Source of the DNA: JAQGMO01 sp050954505
GTDB lineage: Bacteria; Pseudomonadota; Gammaproteobacteria; Burkholderiales; Burkholderiaceae_D
DNA: 8,331 nt
Direction: 5' to 3'
NCBI GenBank assembly: GCA_050954505.1
Contig: JBPBPY010000354.1
Span: 1-8,331 of the forward strand
The notes under the pieces: model-generated
Seen by the model: only the letters and a program-made list of their open reading frames with translations
Databases searched by the model: none
Told to the model about the DNA's origin: nothing
Position numbers and translations under genes: made by a program
Shown here: positions 1 through 6,629 of the stretch, piece by piece
How positions within the stretch are numbered: position 1 is the stretch's first letter
How the letters are laid out: each line of letters opens with the position of its first letter

Positions 1-53
1 GCAGCGCATGCGCGTTCATTGCCCACAATGAGGTGCCCGACAAGGCTGCATGA
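1..53 (+). CDS. possible 3' end of an upstream gene (partial)
   Basis: One plus-strand frame is open from the window edge to a TGA at 51-53 and ends in the residues FIAHNEVPDKAA. Its third codon positions are mostly G or C, as in the genes downstream, so it may be the last 16 codons of a gene that starts outside the window. The piece is too short to assign a family, and the other strand is also open here. Treat it as a possible gene end only. No terminator-like hairpin with a T-run follows it before the FmdB gene. Confidence 0.25.
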   Translation, partial: SACAFIAHNEVPDKAA

Positions 54-204
54 CTGAAAACGGTGCGCCTGCACGCAAATCGCGCGCGCAGCAGCAACTG
101 CCTGGACATGACGCACCGAAGCTTGCGGCCCGATGCCGGCAACGGCGCCCACAAGGCACGGCCTGCCGACCGCAGTCAAACCGTCGGCGACGGCAGAAAC
201 GCTT

Positions 205-210
205 TATAAT
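205..210 (+). promoter_or_regulatory. -10 box of the FmdB gene promoter
   Basis: A perfect TATAAT lies 35 bases before the FmdB start codon. That would place the transcript start near 217 and leave a leader of about 30 bases. No good TTGACA-like box is visible 16-18 bases upstream (that region reads GTCGGC or similar), so the -35 element is weak or an activator is used. The assignment rests on the -10 match and its position only. Confidence 0.5.
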
Positions 211-245
211 TCAGGGTTTTGTATGATATTTGCGGGGATTTCTCA

Positions 246-590
246 ATGCCGATTTACGCGTACCGCTGCGAAGCGTGTGGTTTTGCCAAGGATGTATTGC
301 AAAAGGTATCGGATCCAGTCCTGACAGTCTGCCTGTCCTGTGGTTTGCCCACTTTTAAGAAGCAGCTCACCGCAGCCGGTTTCCAGCTCAAGGGCACCGG
401 CTGGTATGTGACCGATTTTCGCAATGGCAATGCACCGGCCACTGCCGTGGCGCCATCGACGGAAGGCGGCGCCGGCAAGGCGGCCGAGTCCGCGCCTGCT
501 TCGGCGCCGGCAGCAAGCACCGCGCCTGCTGCGGCCACATCCACTCCTGCTGCATCGGCAACGCCTTCACCCGGTGGCGACAAGAAGTAG
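246..590 (+). CDS. FmdB family zinc ribbon protein
   Basis: Small putative zinc-binding protein of 114 residues. It opens with MPIYAYRCEACG, the hallmark of the FmdB/CxxC_CxxC_SSSS family. Two CxxC pairs, Cys8/Cys11 and Cys29/Cys32, should form one zinc ribbon. The FKKQLTAAGFQLKGTGWY segment that follows is also typical. From about residue 66 the chain becomes a low-complexity Ala/Pro/Ser/Thr tail, probably disordered. An in-frame ATG at 219 would add nine residues, but ATG 246 gives the family's canonical N-terminus and has a purine-rich GGGGA at 234-238. The family name comes from a regulator of formamidase genes; the role of the short proteobacterial members is not established. It is the first gene of the FmdB/DUF502/aspS row and has its own promoter. 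Confidence 0.93.
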   Translation: MPIYAYRCEACGFAKDVLQKVSDPVLTVCLSCGLPTFKKQLTAAGFQLKGTGWYVTDFRNGNAPATAVAPSTEGGAGKAAESAPASAPAASTAPAAATSTPAASATPSPGGDKK

Positions 591-620
591 AGAGCAGCAG
601 GCAAATCCAGGCGGGCGATC

Positions 621-649
621 TTGACAGGGCGTTGGCCATGGTGGCAATT
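621..649 (+). promoter_or_regulatory. possible promoter of the DUF502 gene
   Basis: A perfect TTGACA stands at 621-626 in the gap between the FmdB and DUF502 genes. The hexamers at the right distance (643-650, reading GGCAAT or CAATTT depending on spacing) are poor -10 matches. It may be a weak or regulated promoter, or chance. The DUF502 gene could equally be read through from the FmdB promoter, since no terminator separates them. Confidence 0.25.
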
Positions 650-676
650 TTTCCCTGCAAATCACGGCAATTTTTC
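643..676 (+). repeat. 11-bp direct repeat upstream of the DUF502 gene
   Basis: GGCAATTTTTC occurs at 643-653 and again at 666-676, with start points 23 bases apart (about two helical turns). It sits 47-80 bases before the DUF502 start, in non-coding DNA. This could be a binding site pair for a regulator or a local duplication; the sequence alone does not decide. Confidence 0.5.
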
Positions 677-722
677 ATGTATGGCGCTGGTTGGCCTCTG
701 AGCGCACTCGACGATGGAAACA

Positions 723-1379
723 ATGCGTAAATATTTCATTACCGGCCTGCTGGTACTGGTACCCCTGGCGATCACGCTATGGGTACTGAACCTGATCATC
801 AGCACCATGGACCAGTCCCTGCTGCTGCTGCCGGCGAGCTGGCAGCCGGAAGCGGTGTTCGGTTTCCGCATTCCCGGCATGGGCACCATCCTGACGCTGC
901 TGATCATTTTCCTGGTTGGCCTGGGCACACGCAATTTCGTCGGCAAAAAACTGGTCTGGGCCTGGGAACGGGTCTTGACGCGCATTCCGGTGGTCAGCTC
1001 CATCTACTCCAGCGTCAAGCAGGTTTCCGACACCTTGTTCTCTTCTTCGGGCAATGCCTTTCGCAAGGCGGTGCTGGTCGAATATCCACGCAAGGGTTGT
1101 TACACCATTGCTTTCCTCACCGGCGTGCCTGGTGGCGATGTGCGCAACCATCTGGTGGGCGACTTCATCAGCATCTACATCCCCACCACGCCCAACCCGA
1201 CTTCCGGCTTTTTCCTGATGGTGCCGCGCGCCGACGCCATCGAACTGGACATGAATGTCGACGAGGCGCTGAAATACATTGTCTCGATGGGTGTGGTGTC
1301 GCCTGAATATTTCGAAAAGAAGCTCATCATCGATGCCGGCAAGGCCGAGGTAGTGGACGCTCGCGCCAATTCCCGCTAG
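723..1379 (+). CDS. DUF502 domain-containing inner membrane protein
   Basis: Membrane protein of 218 residues from the DUF502 family, whose function is unknown. The N-terminus MRKYFITGLLVLVPLAITLWVL forms a first membrane helix at about residues 5-27. A second helix follows at about 51-72 (GMGTILTLLIIFLVGLG). The family signature RIPVVSSIYSSVKQ comes next at about 88-101, then a soluble domain containing GFFLMVPR. I chose ATG 723 because it gives the usual MRKYF start and has GGAAA at 717-721; ATG 714 in the same frame would add three residues. The order FmdB/DUF502/aspS is common in Burkholderiales. No direct functional link to aspS is known to me, and co-occurrence may only reflect stable gene order. 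Confidence 0.93.
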   Translation: MRKYFITGLLVLVPLAITLWVLNLIISTMDQSLLLLPASWQPEAVFGFRIPGMGTILTLLIIFLVGLGTRNFVGKKLVWAWERVLTRIPVVSSIYSSVKQVSDTLFSSSGNAFRKAVLVEYPRKGCYTIAFLTGVPGGDVRNHLVGDFISIYIPTTPNPTSGFFLMVPRADAIELDMNVDEALKYIVSMGVVSPEYFEKKLIIDAGKAEVVDARANSR

Positions 1380-1463
1380 GCGTCGGCAGCGCAAGGGCCC
1401 AGGCCGTGCGTTCTTCAGGAGGTTTCTGAACTGGCCAAGTCCCAACAGCAGCACGCGAAACGG

Positions 1464-1469
1464 TAGAAT
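1464..1469 (+). promoter_or_regulatory. possible -10 box of the aspS promoter
   Basis: TAGAAT matches the -10 consensus in five of six positions and lies 90 bases before the aspS start. No convincing -35 element stands 16-18 bases upstream. If used, it gives a leader of about 80 bases that carries three CACGAT repeats. The DUF502-aspS gap has no terminator, so read-through is also possible. Confidence 0.35.
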
Positions 1470-1483
1470 CACTGGATTGATCG

Positions 1484-1517
1484 CACGATTCATTGCACGA
1501 TCGAATCACGATTGAAT
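1484..1517 (+). repeat. three phased CACGAT repeats in the aspS leader
   Basis: CACGAT occurs at 1484-1489, 1496-1501 and 1507-1512, spaced 12 and 11 bases apart. The bases after each copy are similar too (TCATT, CGAAT, TGAAT). They lie between the candidate -10 box and the aspS start codon. The near-helical spacing could suit a protein binding on one face of the DNA, or the array may be a decayed short tandem repeat. Confidence 0.5.
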
Positions 1518-1559
1518 AAAAATCGAGCAGCAAACAAGAACCTGAACTGGAATTCGAAC

Positions 1560-3365
1560 ATGTCAATGCGAACACAATATTGCGGTCTCACCAATGAAAC
1601 CCTGATCGGCCAGACTGTCAGCCTGTGCGGCTGGGTCCATCGCCGCCGCGACCATGGCGGCGTCATCTTCATCGACCTGCGCGACCGCGAGGGCCTGGTG
1701 CAGATCGTCTGCGATCCTGACCGTGCCGATGTGTTCGGCAATGCCGAATCGGTACGCAATGAATTTTGCCTGCGCATTACCGGCCTGGTGCGCGCGCGTC
1801 CGGAAGGCACCACGAATGCCAACCTGGGTTCGGGCAAGATCGAAGTGCTGTGTACCGAACTGGAAGTGCTCAACCCGTCGGTGACGCCGCCGTTCCAGCT
1901 CGACGACGACAACCTGTCGGAAACCACGCGCCTGACCCACCGCGTGCTCGACCTGCGCCGGCCACAGATGCAGAACAACCTGCGCCTGCGCTATCGCGTA
2001 ACCATGGAAGTGCGCAAGTTCCTCGATGCCAACGGCTTCATCGATATCGAAACGCCGATGCTGACCAAGTCCACGCCGGAAGGCGCGCGTGACTACCTGG
2101 TGCCTTCGCGCGTGAATGCCGGCCATTTCTTTGCCTTGCCGCAGTCGCCGCAGCTGTTCAAGCAGCTACTGATGGTGGCCAACTTCGACCGCTACTACCA
2201 GATCGTCAAATGCTTCCGCGACGAAGACTTGCGCGCCGACCGCCAGCCCGAGTTTACCCAAATCGATTGCGAAACCTCGTTCATGAGCGAGCAGGAAATC
2301 CGCGACATGTTCGAAGGCATGATCCGCCTGGTCTTCAAGAATGCGCTGGACGTCGAGCTGCCCAACCCGTTCCCGGTCATGGACTTTGCCACCGCCATGG
2401 GCAAATATGGTTCCGACAAGCCGGACATGCGCGTGAAGCTCGAATTCACCGACCTGACCGAGGTAATGAAGGATGTCGACTTCAAGGTCTTCTCGGGCGC
2501 AGCCAACATGGAAAACGGCCGTGTGGTCGGTCTGCGCGTGCCCGGCGGCAGCAGCATGCCGCGCTCGGAAATCGATGCCTATACCGAATTCGTCGGCATC
2601 TATGGCGCCCGTGGCCTGGCCTACATCAAGGTCAATGAAAAAGCCAAGGGCCGCGACGGCCTGCAATCACCCATCGTCAAGAACCTGCATGACGCCTCGT
2701 TGGCCAAGGTGCTGGAACTGACCGGCGCGCAGGACGGCGACCTGATTTTCTTTGGCGCCGACAAGGCCAAGATCGTCAATGACGCCATCGGCGCCTTGCG
2801 CGTGAAGATCGGCCACAGCGACTTCGGCAAGAAGAATGACCTGCTGGAAGACACCTGGCGTCCACTTTGGGTGGTCGACTTCCCGATGTTCGAATTCGAT
2901 GAAGAAGCCAATCGCTGGAATGCCCTGCACCATCCGTTCACGGCACCGAAGCAGGGTCACGAAGACTTCATCGAGACCGATCCAGGCCGCGCAATTGCCC
3001 AGGCTTACGACATGGTCCTGAATGGCTGGGAACTCGGTGGCGGCTCGGTACGTATCCATCGTGCCGATGTGCAGAGCAAGGTCTTCCGTGCCCTGAACAT
3101 CAACGACGACGAAGCGCGCCTGAAGTTCGGCTTCCTGCTCGACGCCCTGCAATATGGCGCGCCTCCGCATGGCGGCCTGGCGTTTGGCCTGGACCGCATC
3201 GTCACCATGATGGCTGGTGCCGAATCGATCCGCGACGTGATCGCTTTCCCGAAAACCCAGCGCGCGCAATGTCTGCTCACGCAGGCGCCTTCGCTGGTGG
3301 AAGAAAAGCAGCTCAAGGAACTGCATATCCGCTTGCGCAATGCCGAGCCGGTGATCAAGGGGTAA
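1560..3365 (+). CDS. aspS: aspartyl-tRNA synthetase (bacterial type, probably non-discriminating)
   Basis: Class IIb enzyme that charges tRNA-Asp with aspartate in the cytoplasm. The 601-residue length is normal for the bacterial form. The N-terminal OB-fold that binds the anticodon carries VHRRRDHGGVIFIDLRDREG (about 26-45). Class II motif 2 is FRDEDLRADRQPEF (219-232) and motif 3 is GGLAFGLDR (538-546). The bacterial GAD insertion domain lies between them, roughly 290-420. A TTG at 1512 extends the frame by 16 residues, but ATG 1560 fits the family start and has GGAA at 1549-1552, seven bases ahead; ATG 1566 is a second choice. His32 and the Gly of RPEG (residue 83) are the residues linked in Pseudomonas aeruginosa AspRS (His31, Gly83) to also charging tRNA-Asn, which implies a GatCAB amidotransferase elsewhere. 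That specificity is inferred. Confidence 0.98.
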   Translation: MSMRTQYCGLTNETLIGQTVSLCGWVHRRRDHGGVIFIDLRDREGLVQIVCDPDRADVFGNAESVRNEFCLRITGLVRARPEGTTNANLGSGKIEVLCTELEVLNPSVTPPFQLDDDNLSETTRLTHRVLDLRRPQMQNNLRLRYRVTMEVRKFLDANGFIDIETPMLTKSTPEGARDYLVPSRVNAGHFFALPQSPQLFKQLLMVANFDRYYQIVKCFRDEDLRADRQPEFTQIDCETSFMSEQEIRDMFEGMIRLVFKNALDVELPNPFPVMDFATAMGKYGSDKPDMRVKLEFTDLTEVMKDVDFKVFSGAANMENGRVVGLRVPGGSSMPRSEIDAYTEFVGIYGARGLAYIKVNEKAKGRDGLQSPIVKNLHDASLAKVLELTGAQDGDLIFFGADKAKIVNDAIGALRVKIGHSDFGKKNDLLEDTWRPLWVVDFPMFEFDEEANRWNALHHPFTAPKQGHEDFIETDPGRAIAQAYDMVLNGWELGGGSVRIHRADVQSKVFRALNINDDEARLKFGFLLDALQYGAPPHGGLAFGLDRIVTMMAGAESIRDVIAFPKTQRAQCLLTQAPSLVEEKQLKELHIRLRNAEPVIKG

Positions 3366-3373
3366 AGGCCCAA

Positions 3374-3399
3374 GTGGCGCAATGTTTAATCTGCGCCAC
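3374..3399 (+). repeat. inverted repeat after aspS
   Basis: GTGGCGCA (3374-3381) and TGCGCCAC (3392-3399) are perfect 8-bp complementary arms around a 10-base loop, starting nine bases after the aspS stop. No T-run follows, so it is not a classical terminator alone. It may stabilise the 3' end of the aspS message or act with the next hairpins. A smaller inverted pair, GATCA/TGATC, follows at 3401-3416. Confidence 0.6.
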
Positions 3400-3421
3400 G
3401 GATCAATGATGTGATCGAATC

Positions 3422-3445
3422 GGGGTTCTTCGGAACCCCTTTTTT
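3422..3445 (+). terminator. rho-independent terminator of aspS
   Basis: A perfect 7-bp stem (GGGGTTC / GAACCCC) closes a TTCG tetraloop and is followed at once by six T residues at 3440-3445. The C-UUCG-G loop is an exceptionally stable RNA fold, so this should be an efficient terminator. It works only on the plus strand: the reverse complement has no T-run after the stem. It ends the FmdB/DUF502/aspS block before the convergent ycaO-type gene. Confidence 0.94.
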
Positions 3446-3520
3446 ATTGCCGGATTGATTGCGTTTCCTCTTCCGGCACATGACGCGCAAGCGCAGCACA
3501 ACACCGCACGCGCCTCAAGA

Positions 3521-5704
3521 TCAAGCCCGCGCCGCGTGCAGTTTCCTGTAGCTGTCGAGCAGGCGCTGGTGCCGCTCCAGTCCTTCCAGTTTCATGCTCG
3601 TTGGCGTCAAGCCAAAGAAGCGCACCTTGCCGTCGACCGAACCCAGCACCGCATCCATGCGCGCAGGACCAAACATGCGGCGAAAATTGACCAGGTAATC
3701 GTCCAGTTCGAGCTCGTCATCGAGCAGCACTTCCAGCACCACGTCGACGGCCTGGTAAAACAACCTGCGCTCGACCGTGTTGTCGTTGTACTGCAGGAAG
3801 GCGCCGACCAGTTCATGCGCTGCATCGTACTGTTTCAAGGCCAGGTTGATCAGCAGCTTGAGTTCCAGAACCGTGAGTTGGCCCCAGGGTGTATTTTCAT
3901 CGAACTCGATGCCGATCAAGGTGGCGATGTCGGAATGTTCATCGAGCTCGTTTTCTTCCAACCGCTCCAGCAAAGCCTCCAGGCTGTCATCGTCGAGACG
4001 GTGCAGGTTCAGGACGTCGGCGCGGAATAACAGCGCCTTGTTGGTGTTATCCCAGATCAGGTCCTCCACCGGATAGACTTCCGAATAACCGGGCACCAGA
4101 ATGCGGCAGGCAACGGCCCCGAGCTGGTTGAATTGCGCCATGTAGACTTCTTTGCCCATGCCGGCGAGGATGGCGAGCAAGGTTGCCGCTTCGTCGGCAT
4201 TGGCATTCTCGCCTTCGGCAGAAAAATCCCATTCGACAAAATCGTGATCCGCCCGGGCGCTGAAAAAGCGCCATGAAACGATGCCGCTGGAATCGATGAA
4301 GTGTTCGACAAAGTTGTTAGGCTCGGTCACGGCTTCACTGGCGAAGGTCGGGCGCGGCAAATCGTTGAGGCCTTCAAAACTGCGGCCTTGCAGCAACTCC
4401 GTCAGGCTGCGTTCCAGTGCAACTTCCAGGCTGGGATGGGCGCCAAACGAGGCAAACACGCCACCGGTGCGCGGGTTCATCAGGGTGACACACATGACAG
4501 GATAGGTGCCGCCAAGCGATGCATCTTTGACCAGCACCGGAAAGCCCTGATCTTCCAGGCCCTTGATGCCTGCCACGATGCCGGGATATTTCGCCAGCAC
4601 TTCGGGCGGCACATCGGGCAGGCAGATTTCCCCTTCGATGATTTCGCGCTTGACTGCCCGTTCGAAAATTTCGGACAGACATTGCACCTGCGCTTCGGCC
4701 AGCGTATTACCGGCACTCATGCCATTACTGACGAACAGATTTTCAACCAGGTTGGTCGGGAAATATATTTCCGCGCCGTCCGAATGCCGCACGAATGGCA
4801 GCGAACAGATGCCGCGTTGCCGATTGCCGGAGTTGGTATCGACCAGGTGCGAGGCGCGCAGCTCACCGTCGGGATCATAAATTTCCCGGCAATAGGCATC
4901 GAGGATCTCGGCCGGCAGCGCGTCCTTGCGGCCAGGCTTGAACCAGCGCTCATTGGGATAATGGACAAATGACGCGTTGGCGATGTCTTCGCCCCAAAAT
5001 GCGCCAGCGTAGAAATGGTTGCAGCTCAGGCGTTCGATGAATTCGCCCAGCGCCGAAGCCAGCGCGCTTTCCTTGGTCGCCCCCTTGCCATTGGTGAAGC
5101 ACATCGGCGAATGCGCATCGCGGATATGCAAGGACCATACATTGGGAATGATGTTGCGCCATGAAGCGATTTCGATTTTCATGCCCAGCTTTGCCAGCAG
5201 ACCCGACATGTTGGCAATGGTCTGCTCCAGTGGCAGGTCTTTGCCGGCGATGAAGGTGCTGGCGGCAGAATCGAGCTTCGACATCAACAGCGACTGCGCA
5301 TCGGCATCGAGGTTCTCGACTTCTTCGATGATGAACTCGGGGCCGGCCTGCACCACCTTTTTCACCGTGCACCGCTCGATGGAGCGCAGGATGCCACGGC
5401 GGTCGGTTTCTGAAATATCTGCCGGCAATTCAACTTGGATCTTGAAAATCTGCTGATAGCGGTTTTCCGGATCGACGATATTATTTTGTGACAGACGGAT
5501 ATTTTCGGTGGGAATATTGCGGGTGACGCAATACAACTTTACGAAGTAAGCTGCGCATAAAGCCGATGACGCCAGAAAATAATCGAAAGGGCCCGGTGCC
5601 GAGCCATCCCCTTTGTAGCGGATGGGCTGGTCTGCCACAACGGTGAAATCATCGAATTTGGCTTCAAGACGCAGCTTGTCGAGAAAGTTGACCTTAATTT
5701 CCAT
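3521..5704 (-). CDS. ycaO: OsmC domain / YcaO domain fusion protein
   Basis: A 727-residue fusion. Residues 1 to about 130 form an OsmC/Ohr-like domain with both family cysteines in the expected places: Cys50 in the FLASSALCAAYF helix and Cys112 in IERCTVKK. From about 145 to the end it matches E. coli YcaO along its full length (about 585 residues). Visible parts include SWRNIIPNVWSLHIRD (181-196), CFTNGKGATKESALASALGE (202-221), the ATP-site helix GEFIER (220-225), SNGMSAGNTLAEA (326-338) and SEIFER (344-349), and a helical TPR-like C-terminus. YcaO proteins use ATP to activate backbone amides; E. coli YcaO assists RimO in methylthiolating an Asp of ribosomal protein S12. The OsmC part may handle sulfur or peroxide, which is inferred. 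The frame stays open upstream to 5854, but ATG 5704 starts the domain and has GGGA about eight bases ahead. No TOMM precursor peptide or rimO is nearby. It converges on aspS; I see no clear terminator of its own. Confidence 0.95.
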   Translation of the reverse strand: MEIKVNFLDKLRLEAKFDDFTVVADQPIRYKGDGSAPGPFDYFLASSALCAAYFVKLYCVTRNIPTENIRLSQNNIVDPENRYQQIFKIQVELPADISETDRRGILRSIERCTVKKVVQAGPEFIIEEVENLDADAQSLLMSKLDSAASTFIAGKDLPLEQTIANMSGLLAKLGMKIEIASWRNIIPNVWSLHIRDAHSPMCFTNGKGATKESALASALGEFIERLSCNHFYAGAFWGEDIANASFVHYPNERWFKPGRKDALPAEILDAYCREIYDPDGELRASHLVDTNSGNRQRGICSLPFVRHSDGAEIYFPTNLVENLFVSNGMSAGNTLAEAQVQCLSEIFERAVKREIIEGEICLPDVPPEVLAKYPGIVAGIKGLEDQGFPVLVKDASLGGTYPVMCVTLMNPRTGGVFASFGAHPSLEVALERSLTELLQGRSFEGLNDLPRPTFASEAVTEPNNFVEHFIDSSGIVSWRFFSARADHDFVEWDFSAEGENANADEAATLLAILAGMGKEVYMAQFNQLGAVACRILVPGYSEVYPVEDLIWDNTNKALLFRADVLNLHRLDDDSLEALLERLEENELDEHSDIATLIGIEFDENTPWGQLTVLELKLLINLALKQYDAAHELVGAFLQYNDNTVERRLFYQAVDVVLEVLLDDELELDDYLVNFRRMFGPARMDAVLGSVDGKVRFFGLTPTSMKLEGLERHQRLLDSYRKLHAARA

Positions 5705-5775
5705 GAGGAATCCCAAGCATAGGTTCAATAAGAGAGCCGCCATTATCCGCGCTTTTATCCATCTTGATGCCGGTG

Positions 5776-5790
5776 TGGTGTAATACACCA
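5776..5790. promoter_or_regulatory. palindromic operator candidate between the divergent genes
   Basis: TGGTGTAATACACCA is a perfect inverted repeat: 6-bp arms TGGTGT/ACACCA around AAT. It lies between the divergent ycaO-type and binding-protein genes, ending just before the Shine-Dalgarno region of the latter. Its inner TGTAAT (5779-5784) matches the -10 consensus in five of six positions, with a weak TATCCA 17 bases upstream, so a bound dimeric repressor could block this promoter. It resembles sites of GntR-type dimeric regulators in form, but no regulator is encoded in the window. Confidence 0.55.
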
Positions 5791-5808
5791 GGTGGAGAAG
5801 GGGAAACC

Positions 5809-6537
5809 ATGACAACAAGAGAACTGCGCGCCGCGTTTGCCCCGACCGGCCCATTGCGCGCCTCGATCAATCTCGGCAACCCCATCCTTGCCAACGTGGA
5901 CAAGGATGGCAATCCGGTTGGCGTGTCGATCGACCTGGCGCGCGCATTTGCCCAGCAGCTGGGCGTGGATATCGAGCTGGTGGTGTTCAATGCCGCCGGC
6001 AAGTCGGTGGAGGCAGTGAGCGCCGAGCAGGCCGACATCGGTTTTTTTGCCATCGATCCGCAACGCGGCGCCCAGATTTCATTCACCGCGCCGTATGTCC
6101 TCATCGAAGGTTATTACCTGGTGCGCGAAGACTCTGCGCTGCGCCGCAACGACCAGGTCGACCAAGCCGGCAACCGCGTTGTGGTGGGCCTGGGCAGCGC
6201 TTACGATCTGTATCTGACGCGCGAACTGAAGCAGGCGCAGATCGTGCGCGCGCCAACCTCGCCGACGGTAGTGGCCACTTTCGTCGAACAGCAAGCCGAG
6301 GTGGCTGCAGGCGTGCGCCAGCAGCTTGAAGCCGATGCAGCGCGGCTGGGCGGCATGCGCCTCCTTGACCAGCGTTTCATGGTGATTCAGCAGGCCATGG
6401 GGGTTCCGAAGAGCCGGGGAACGCAAGCTGCGTTCTATCTGGCCGATTTTGTCGAAGCAATGAAGCGCTCGGGTTTCGTGCAAAAGGCGCTTGAACGCCA
6501 CGGGATCCAAGGGGCATCTGTCGCCCCCGCAGCCTGA
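5809..6537 (+). CDS. SBP_bac_3-type substrate-binding domain protein without signal peptide
   Basis: A 242-residue protein with the fold of polar amino acid ABC-transporter binding proteins. Visible signatures are LRASINLGNPILA near the start, GVSIDLARAFAQQLGVDIELV, ADIGFFAIDPQRGAQISFTAPYV with the family's ligand-carboxylate Arg in DPQR, and GSAYDLYLTREL in the second lobe. The N-terminus MTTRELRAAFAPTG is not a signal peptide: it lacks a hydrophobic core and a cleavage site. The protein therefore probably stays in the cytoplasm, or its localisation is unusual. No permease or ATPase gene is adjacent. An in-frame ATG at 5764 would add 15 residues (MMPVWCNTPGGEGET) and still no signal peptide. 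ATG 5809 is preferred because AAGGGGA (5798-5804) sits four bases ahead. The Asp that normally binds an alpha-amino group seems to be missing in the AEVAAGVRQ segment, so the ligand may not be an amino acid; this was judged by eye. Confidence 0.88.
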   Translation: MTTRELRAAFAPTGPLRASINLGNPILANVDKDGNPVGVSIDLARAFAQQLGVDIELVVFNAAGKSVEAVSAEQADIGFFAIDPQRGAQISFTAPYVLIEGYYLVREDSALRRNDQVDQAGNRVVVGLGSAYDLYLTRELKQAQIVRAPTSPTVVATFVEQQAEVAAGVRQQLEADAARLGGMRLLDQRFMVIQQAMGVPKSRGTQAAFYLADFVEAMKRSGFVQKALERHGIQGASVAPAA

Positions 6538-6557
6538 TTGGTGCGAAATATCTGCGA

Positions 6558-6608
6558 GTGATGCAAAACGTTCAGTTAACGACTCCTTCGCATTAAGTGT
6601 TGCAAAAC
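6558..6608 (+). repeat. direct repeats upstream of the antitoxin relic
   Basis: GTGATGCAAAAC (6558-6569) and GTGTTGCAAAAC (6597-6608) differ at one position and start 39 bases apart, in the gap before the antitoxin relic. Antitoxins of this type usually repress their own promoter, so these could be remains of an operator, but no promoter boxes are convincing here. I see no terminator for the preceding binding-protein gene in this gap. Confidence 0.4.
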
Positions 6609-6629
6609 CAATTATTGTGGAGTTTTACC

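Noticed and set aside
50..226. A 58-codon plus-strand frame (MTENGAPARKSR...) starting in an ATGA overlap with the possible upstream gene end, with AAGG ahead of it.
   Set aside because: It becomes a run of Arg/Gln/Pro without family likeness and reads through the TATAAT promoter of the FmdB gene; most likely a chance open frame.
1417..1514. A perfect AGGAGGT followed by a CTG-started open frame of about 29 codons between the DUF502 gene and aspS.
   Set aside because: The spacing to CTG is only three bases, no ATG, GTG or TTG start fits, and the peptide has no recognisable features. Kept as a chance Shine-Dalgarno match.
3455..4030. Long plus-strand frames opposite the ycaO-type gene (for example 191 codons from 3455 and 223 codons from 4301).
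   Set aside because: They are antisense shadows of a clear full-length YcaO-type coding region and show His/Gln-rich, family-less sequence.
3521..5704. Possibility that the YcaO gene belongs to a thiazole/oxazole-modified peptide cluster.
   Set aside because: No precursor peptide, dehydrogenase, E1-like partner or exporter is nearby, and the domain layout is that of E. coli YcaO rather than the peptide cyclodehydratase type.
5705..5854. N-terminal extension of the OsmC-YcaO protein by 50 residues with hydrophobic stretches, resembling a membrane anchor.
   Set aside because: The extension would run through the intergenic palindrome and into the divergent gene; the OsmC domain begins cleanly at ATG 5704 with a ribosome site.
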